From: Mytilus edulis
Taxonomy: Eukaryota; Mollusca; Bivalvia; Mytilida; Mytilidae
Length of the DNA stretch: 64,000 nt
Assembly: GCF_963676685.1 (NCBI RefSeq)
Contig: NC_092352.1
Coordinates: 26,245,117 to 26,309,116, forward strand
Direction: 5' to 3'
This document shows positions 24,701 through 33,700 of the stretch, in pieces. Both the position numbers and the translations under genes were made by a program. Numbering within the stretch: the stretch's first letter is position 1; each line of letters starts with the position of its first letter. Under the pieces are notes generated by a model. The model ran no database searches and was not told the DNA's origin. It saw only the letters and a list, made by a program, of their open reading frames with translations.

Positions 24701-27700
24701 GGTTTAGTTAGACTGACATTGATAAATTATTCTTATAAACATATTTTTTTACTTTACTGGAGTAGTGTAATAAAATGTTTTTCATACCTTCCATACAATC
24801 TCTAATATATTTAGGTTCTTTGAACTGTGTGACTCTAACGTCATTTGACATATCATATGGCACCAAATCATCATCGCTACAAATAGTTAATTTATTATAA
24901 AGTAACTTTTATGACATAAAAGTTATTAAAGTGTCTATTAAAATAACCTTGAAAATCAAGAATAAATACTATTACTAAGTAAACAGCATCGCATTCATTC
25001 TATATACAACGGTTTGCTCATTTGTAAAGGAGTTCAGATATTGTTACAAACTGTGTAATGTTATGAATACTTTATTTCTCTTAAAAGAATGAAAATCATT
25101 GTGAAATTCTTGCATACCTAATAATTTATTAATGAATACAATTTTCTACAGTAAGATCCATCTAGAGTTAAACATTTTGTATATCCACATGTCTATTGTT
25201 GAAGACCGAATGTTGACCTGTAGATGATTTTTGTTTTTTTTTGTGTTCCACATCTCCTATGAATAATCTAACATTTATGTAGTTGTAACTAAAAATTTAT
25301 TAACTCCAAGGAAACATAAAAATTTACTGAACCTATAAACCCTTATGTAGTAGAAATAGAGATAATAAATTTCAGGAACCTTCAATTGCAATTTCCTCAA
25401 CTATTATTAATTTTTATACACGTCTTCTATTTACTGTAAACTGGGAATTTTTCACTCCATCTTTTAGTCAAAATACAAAAATGTACTACAAAATTCCACT
25501 GAATTTAAATTTGCACCACTTTGAATTAACGATTTTGTTTTTATGTTATTTACTCATACACACAGTCTAAGTCCTATGAATCAAACTCCGATGAATCATA
25601 TGCCTTAGTTTTATTTTGGCTTATGAACTCTAACCCGAAATATAACAAAAATAAAATCGCTGCTAAAATTTCCATGAAATTAACCAAGCATATTTCTACC
25701 TATCTAAATCAGAATCTACATCTGTTCTAGTTTCCATCGTTTCATCTGTTTTTATGTCTGTGTCCACCATCTTAGTGTCTACTTTCTGCTCTAACTGTAT
25801 TGCTTCAAATTTTCTTGAGAAAAAAAAAATTTGTATATGTACAAATAAGTAAATATAAACAATCAAGTTTTCAGTTAAAACAATGTTTGTTTTAAATTTT
25901 TAAATCAATTTATACTTTTGATATATTTTTCACTTTTATATTTATTAGATCAGCTTGAAATATGCCAACTCTTTCTGTACCAACAGTATAAATGAAAAGC
26001 ATTATCTAAAACTAGTAAATTTATTAAAGCAAATATTGATTTGAAGATATTCAGTGTCTTGTCTTTTTGCATTTGATCGATAACTATATCATAAGCAAAC
26101 ATACCACATTGCCTTATTATAACAAATCATTCAGAAAGGCATCATGAAGTGCTTATCAAATAACATTTTTATAAGAATCAAGTTGTGAAACAAAAGTATG
26201 AAACAATGTAAAATAAAAGACAATTATTAACTTTTGTAACTGTTCTAGACCAGGATCAGAAGGGGGTATCATTAGCTCCAATAATGATGCAGTCTCTTTA
26301 TCTTTCTCATACTGAAAAAATAAGTAAACAAATTGAATTTATTGACCTACAAAATACCAGTACAAATTTTGCTTTTAAATTCACTAAAGACTTTTCTTGA
26401 AACAGTGAATTTCAGACCAATGAAGGCTACATGTTGTTGTGCAAAACTTTTCTATCTTCTAATAAAAAAATTAACATTACATTTAAAAGACCAGATACAA
26501 ATCAGTCTTATTAGATGCTTTCTTTACATAATCTTAATCTTGGTGTAGCATGAAAAAGACTCTGTTGGTGTACACTCGTTGGGGCTCTTTATAGCTTACT
26601 GTGTGGTGTTAGCCAAGGCTCCATGTTGAAGACCGTACCTTGACCTATAATGTATTTTTTCTTTTACAAATCGTAACATGAATCGTAACATGGATGGAGT
26701 TGTCTCATTTGCACTCATACCACATCTTCTTATATCTACATATGACCAATATTTACCTCAAACTTCAGTTTAGGACCATTAGGATCAATAACTGTAGCTA
26801 ATGTTTCTGCTAAAACCATTCCTTGTGTTCTGATCTTGTGATCTGAGTTCCCAATGTGAGCTTGTACACCAGGCATAATAAGTCTTATTAATTCTTAAAA
26901 AAAAGTACAATTTATTCAATAAAACACATTTAAATATACCACTAAATTAACCACTTAAAATTATTTGATTTACATGAAATAATTTTTTAATAAGCACTTA
27001 AATCATTAATTGATTTTAAAAAGTACAAAACTGAATATTTATTGTGTCTAAATCCAGTTTTATTGAAACTATGACCCATGCAAATCTGATAGTATATGTT
27101 ATCATTAAAGCTATTCACGACATAAAAAAAAAGATATTATACTTTGTCAATACTTGTATAATAATATTTAAGACACAATTAAAATTATCAGTATACAGAC
27201 CACATAATCTTCATATATTTCATCATTTTAATTGGTATTCATTTAATCAAAGTAATTGTTAGCACTGAAGGTTAAAGATTACTGAAATCTATTAGTGGGA
27301 AGTAAAATTAAAAAATATTGCATTGTCAATAAAGCATTGTTTGTAGTCGATTCTTGACAATGGGAGATAATTCTAATTTTAAAAGAGGACTTTTTAAAAC
27401 AATGTTAACAATGACATCATTTATATTTTTAGAACAAATATAAGATTCTTGCACCTTGCAAACGTTATGTAACTATATTGACAGGTGTAACATGATTTTG
27501 TGACATGAATATCTGAGCATATAATACATAGATAAATTTCTGGAAATGTTCATGGATAAGATCTATAGAATGTTATGATCAATGCACTATATTTTGTGTA
27601 TCAAAAATAAGTCTTGAAAAATTTAGATATCAAGTCAGTAACATAGGGTTTTGATTGCATTTCAATCTTTACTCAAAAAATTCATATTTCAATATATCTC

Positions 27701-30700
27701 AAAATTGTCATTACAATGTATTCATAGTTTGAATCATGAAAAGTTATTCTTTTGGTAATTAAGAGCCTACCATCTTTATGAGTTTCTTTGTCTTTATCTG
27801 TAAGGAAGCCCAAACTTATGAACAAAGCTCTTGTAAGGTACATATGTTGTTCTGGTGAGGTGTGTCTTATGGCACTATTGTCTCCCCATACACTCAGTAA
27901 TTCCTTAAAGGACTGGAAAATAAAAATACATCTTATCGTCTCAGTAAACAGTTGCTGAATAAGAACTCAAGCCAAGGCTCCATGTTGAAGACCGTACTTT
28001 GACCTATAATGGTTTACTTTTACAGATTGTGACTTAGATGGAGAGTTATTTCATTGGCACTCATACAACATCTTCTTATATCTAGTAACACATTATAATG
28101 TGAGCAGATTTAACAAATATATTGTTGGTGCATAACTGAAGCTGTTCCCAATTTATTAGGATGTACCCCAGTATGTTTAATATTGGAAACACAAGATTGT
28201 ACAGAAGAAAGGACCATAAAACTGTTAACTCATAAAAATAATTATATTGTGGTAAATTAGTCTATCTGTGATTTTGAAACAAACTGAAATAAATGGAGAA
28301 TGTGTCCATGGGACACAGATGATGCCCCCACTTGCATAATACATTAAAATCACGAACTTTAAAAGTGTTGCAACCTAAATTCAAATTTGATCTATTTTTA
28401 TTGGTAATTAGGGTTATGTTTAAGTATCATAGTGTATGGTTGATGCAAACTTAAGTTAGTGGATAGAAACTGGTAACAAGATGTATGGACGAACATGGGT
28501 AACGAGTAAAATATTATTCAATACCTTAATTAGTAGATGTCTTCTTGTATGTGATGTTCCTAAATATCCCAGTACATTTTGTAAGATGTGAATCTGCAGT
28601 AAAAAATGAAAATGTCTGATAGACCTGTGAAACAGAGGTTTGTCTGGTCTGTATGTAAATTTTACAGTAAAAAGCAAATATTGAAAATTAAAACAGCAAT
28701 AATTTAACATGCTAACTATGCAAAAAATTAAAAGTCAATGAACAATCACTGAAAGTGCAGAGCCAAATAATCTCCTTGGAAATGAGAAATGCCAAAGAAA
28801 ATACCAACTAAATATAATTAACTTACCAATAGTGATCCCCTTTAAACTGACTTAATAAACAAGCTAGTAGATTGATAACACTGCCACCAATGTAGGAAAC
28901 ATCCCTTAACAAGCTTTTAAATGAATCTTGATGAACTGATAAATTAAGAATACTGACGGACTGAAAATAAGTTTTATATATTTCCCAGCTTTTTAACTTT
29001 CAAAAGTAGAGACAAAGTGTGTACCTAAGAAACTAATTGCCTAGTATCACCTGCAATGTAGGTACAAACCTTTTCAGAGTGTCTAAAGAGTAGTATTTTA
29101 GTACACAACAAGTACTGAATTTTTTGTTTCTTTAAAATGCTATCACCTAGAAATTTGTCCATTAAACCATACCTGAAATGAAAGTTAAAGATTCTAAATA
29201 AAATAATAATTTTAGACAAAGCAGTCCTTTAAAATTGTTGAACGAAGACTGTCAATGATAAAATATTATGAATTATTAGCTAAACTGCTTTTGCATGGAA
29301 AAAGATAGGCTTTAGTGTTCAGGCCATATGAAGCGAAGTTTACAACTGACAAATTCATTTAAAATATTATAACATTTCTTATGACACTCATATTTTTGGA
29401 AGAAAAGACTTTACAAACGTTAGTGTTCATTTCATTCTTTATCTACAAAAGTACTGTAAAATATTAGTATGTTGGCCTTGAAGGCTCCTTTAAGTAAGGT
29501 AAGAAAAAGTTTAAGCCAGATACTTACCATGGTAACTTGTCAATCATTGATAATAAAACACTTTCAAGACATCTATCTGGTACCCCTGTGATGATCCTCT
29601 CACAGATTCTACACCAGATAAAATCTTCTTTTAATAAAGGAGCAAGAGAACCAACCATAATTTCCATCAAAATATCTACAAAATAATGTTATTAGTACTT
29701 TCTTTTGTTTGAAATAATATATTATAAATGTAGTTTGCACTTTGTACTTGGGAACACCTTGAAGCTGCAGTGAGGTATCCTAGTGTAATGGTTCTATCTA
29801 AAAGAGTAAAGAACTGTTGGCTCAACAGAAGAATAATGTTTCATAAAGTGCGACATGTTCTCCTGCATACTGTTAACTATATACATGTATCTAGCACATT
29901 CAAAATGTTACTTACACTGTAATCTGCGATCATAATCTCTTCATATCTATATTCATATAACATCAACATGTTATTCTCCTGATATACATGTAATATTTGT
30001 CACTGGACAGTTTATCACAAATCCATGCATTTAATTCACTTCGTAAACTCCTTTTTTTTTTAATAAAACCATTAAATTTTATTCCACAAAGAACTCTTTT
30101 TAAAAGATAACTATCTCTTGCATGAATACTTAGAAATATACAGTATATATATATATATATATATATAATATATTATACAAATATAGCCATTGTATGAGGT
30201 CGATACAAGGATATATTGACCTGAAAGAAGTATATGGACTGAGGACAAAGTCTGAGGTCGAAATACTTCTTTGGGTCGATATATCATGTATTGACCTCAT
30301 ACAAAGGCTATATTTGTTATATTATTAATTTCCAACCACATTTGATTTTGTTGGGATTTTATAGATATCATATTGTCTCCTTGACAATAACAAAATATCA
30401 GTTGTTTATTTAATTTACTTTTTTTTGTTTGATTGACATCTTATGACAGAATACTGTATTTGAAGATTTTTCGTCAAATAAAAAAATCACAGATATCATT
30501 CGTTGCAAAATGTTTAGCAATATCCTGAAATTCATTACATGACGTCACAAAGTATATCAGTTTTTAGATATTCTAAAAAATAACTGTGCATTATCTTTCT
30601 GCTGTGCAATATGCTTTTTGCTATCCAGCGTTTTCACTCTACCTTCGAAAATACAGTTTAACATGCGACTATCCCTAAACGAATCAAATTTGTTAAATTA

Positions 30701-33700
30701 TACGAATTAATAATATATGAAGATATATAATTGCATAAAATGTATTAGAACTAGCTCAAAATATATTTTTCAAAAATGTACAAACCAGCATAACCTGTTA
30801 TACAAAGTTTCCCAATAAGTCGACTTATAAATTCTAGGTGGACGTCTTTATCAGCTTTGACAGAGATAACCATATCATCCAGTACTGTTATTATATCTTT
30901 AGTCACCAGTGTTATGTAACATTTAGGGTAAAATAATTCACTGAAATACAAAAATATATTTCCGAAAAAAAACTAAAATACACATATAATTTGATGAATA
31001 AAGTTATATTTTTAAACAAATAAAAACAAAAGATGCCCCAGAGTTTGACACACAGTGCTACTTTATAAGCACATTGTCTAGTGTTGAAGATTGTATGTGT
31101 ATGTCTACCTCATTGACATGTACCCCATATCTCATTTATTCATTTCTACCTTGTATTTTTGGCAGTTTTTTTGCCTTAGATGTTGCTGTCTCATAAACAT
31201 GTATTCCACATCTCATTTTATTCCTACTATTATGTTTTTTCTGTTTTGTTTCAGTATTTTGTATTTGTTTTGTTTCCTTAAAGGTTCCTGTCTCAATGAC
31301 ATGTTCCCGATATTATGTTTTTTCTGTTTTGTTTCAGTATTTTGTACAATGTATTTGTTTTGTTTCCTTAAAGGTTCCTGTCTCAATGACATGTTCCCGA
31401 TATTATGTTTTTTCTGTTTTGTTTCAGTATTTTGTATTTGTTTTGTTTCCTTAAAGGTTCCTGTCTCAATGACATGTTCCCGATATTATGTTTTTTCTGT
31501 TTTGTTTCAGTATTTTGTATTTGTTTTGTTTCCTTAAAGGTTCCTGTCTCAATGACATATTCCCGATATTATGTTTTTTCTGTTTTGTTTCAGTATTTTG
31601 TATTTGTTTTAAGGTTCCTGTTTCAATGACATGTTCCCGATATCTCCTTTTATTCACATTCACTTTACTTTTTCTGTTTCCTTAGGGGTTGCTTTCAATT
31701 TAAATTATACCCATATCTCCTTTTATTCATTTTCGCTTTGTTTTTATGCCCCACCTACGATAGTAGAGGGGCATTATGTTTTCTGGTCTGGGCGTCCGTT
31801 CGTTCGTCCGTCCGTCCGTTCGTTCGTTCGTCTGTTCGTTCGTTCGTCCGTCTGTCCCGCTTCAGGTTAAAGTTTTTGGTCGAGGTAGTTTTTGATGAAG
31901 TTGAAGTCCAATCGACTTCAAACTTGGTACACATGTTCCCTATGATATGATCTTTCTAATTTTAATGCCAAATTAGAGATTTTACCCCAATTTCACGGTC
32001 CACTGAACATAGAAAATGATAGTGCGAGTGGGGCATTCGTGTACTGAGGACACATTCTTGTTTATTCATCTGTTTCTTTAGAAATTGCTGTCTTATTTAA
32101 TCATACACTTTTCCTTAGAGTTCAGTATTTTTTTATTTTACTTTTTACTGTGATACTGTTTACTTGATTTGGTAAGTTTTCTGCAAAACTGTTTGTATTT
32201 AGAATAAATCATGGTCAATTGTTAAAAGAGTATAGGTTCTATATTAATACATAAACAAGCATTGTCTTCTCCATACATAGTATCAATTGGTAGAAAAAGA
32301 TCTGATATTAAAAGCATATATGACTTATACTACACAATGACAAGCCTACCTATTTTGTGATTGCAGTTTATTAGCTGTTTTATCAGGCAAACTTGTAAGA
32401 GCATTAATTAACTCATCCCAAACATAAGTCTGTTCTACTTGACTGGTAATCGAACACTGCTGCTTGAGTATCTTACACAGAACATGAGAACTGAGGAACT
32501 CCTCCAACAGAGATACACATTTATTAAGTCTATATGATGGCCTGAAATATACATGAAAGTTTTAATCATTTAAATTTAAGGCCTTATAAAAAGGTTTTAA
32601 AAGTGGACTAAAAGAAATGTCTTGGACTTTGTCTTGGCAAATAAACATATAGTTAGTCTTGTTTGATTTTTAATTTTAGTTTCTTGTCTACATTTCAGAG
32701 TTTAGTATGACGTCCATTATCACTGAACTAGTATATATTTTTGTTTAGGGTCAAGCTGAATGTTAGTTGAAAACAGACTCAGAGTTAAAGTTTGAATTTT
32801 GGTAGTGTCACTTTTACTGTTCTAGAGGAATGCCCCATTACAAAAGTAAACATTGCCAAATTTTTAAATTGGATTCTCTTACTAAGTTTGCCCCTACCAA
32901 ATGTTGTAATAAATTTACACAATGCTTATTATCACAAAACTCAGATCATGTGCAAATTTTGGTAGGGTCACTTTTACCGTTTGGGTTATTTCCCTTTATA
33001 ACATTATATGCAAGTGAGGCATCATCAGTGTCCCCTGGACATGTTCCCACTTTTTATGTTACAAAATGCATACCTATATAAATTGGTTTTATTTGTCAAA
33101 TTTTGATCTTTATGAACAAATTACAATTTGTACAAAGTCTAAATATAAATGTGTACAATTCTTTTAAAATTTTTGTACACAGTATAATTTATACAAAATG
33201 ATAAATTGTGCACAACATACACATTGTATACACAAAATGTATCTTTAAATATGATTTAACATTAAGCTATTTACTGTAGTCAGTTTGAGTCAAAATGAAA
33301 AATAAAATAATTCTTATTTATTACATTGTATACTGGTTTCTTTTGACAATTCCTTTTGTCAAATAAATACACTGACAATAAATTTCCAAAAGTTATGCTC
33401 AAGTACAAATATAATCTAATTATAGATGTCTATTAAGTCTAATATAAAAAAATTGTTCACAAGGCAAATAACAGATAATAGAATTCATGATTTTTCTATG
33501 ACTCTTGGTGACAGCTGGTAGTACATTTTTGTTCACAATATCTTACATGTATAATGTATTTCAATTTCAAATGAGTTTTTCATCTTGGTCTATTATCTGT
33601 ATATCATTTTTATTTAGTTGTATTATTAGTGACCTTGGAATAGATATAATGCTTATAAAAAACTATTTTCCTTGCAAGCAATGGATTATGAAATAGACAT

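Noticed and set aside
31091-31537. 148-codon Cys/Phe-rich frame
   Set aside because: It is a translation of the 83-bp tandem repeat, and overlapping frames repeat the same words.
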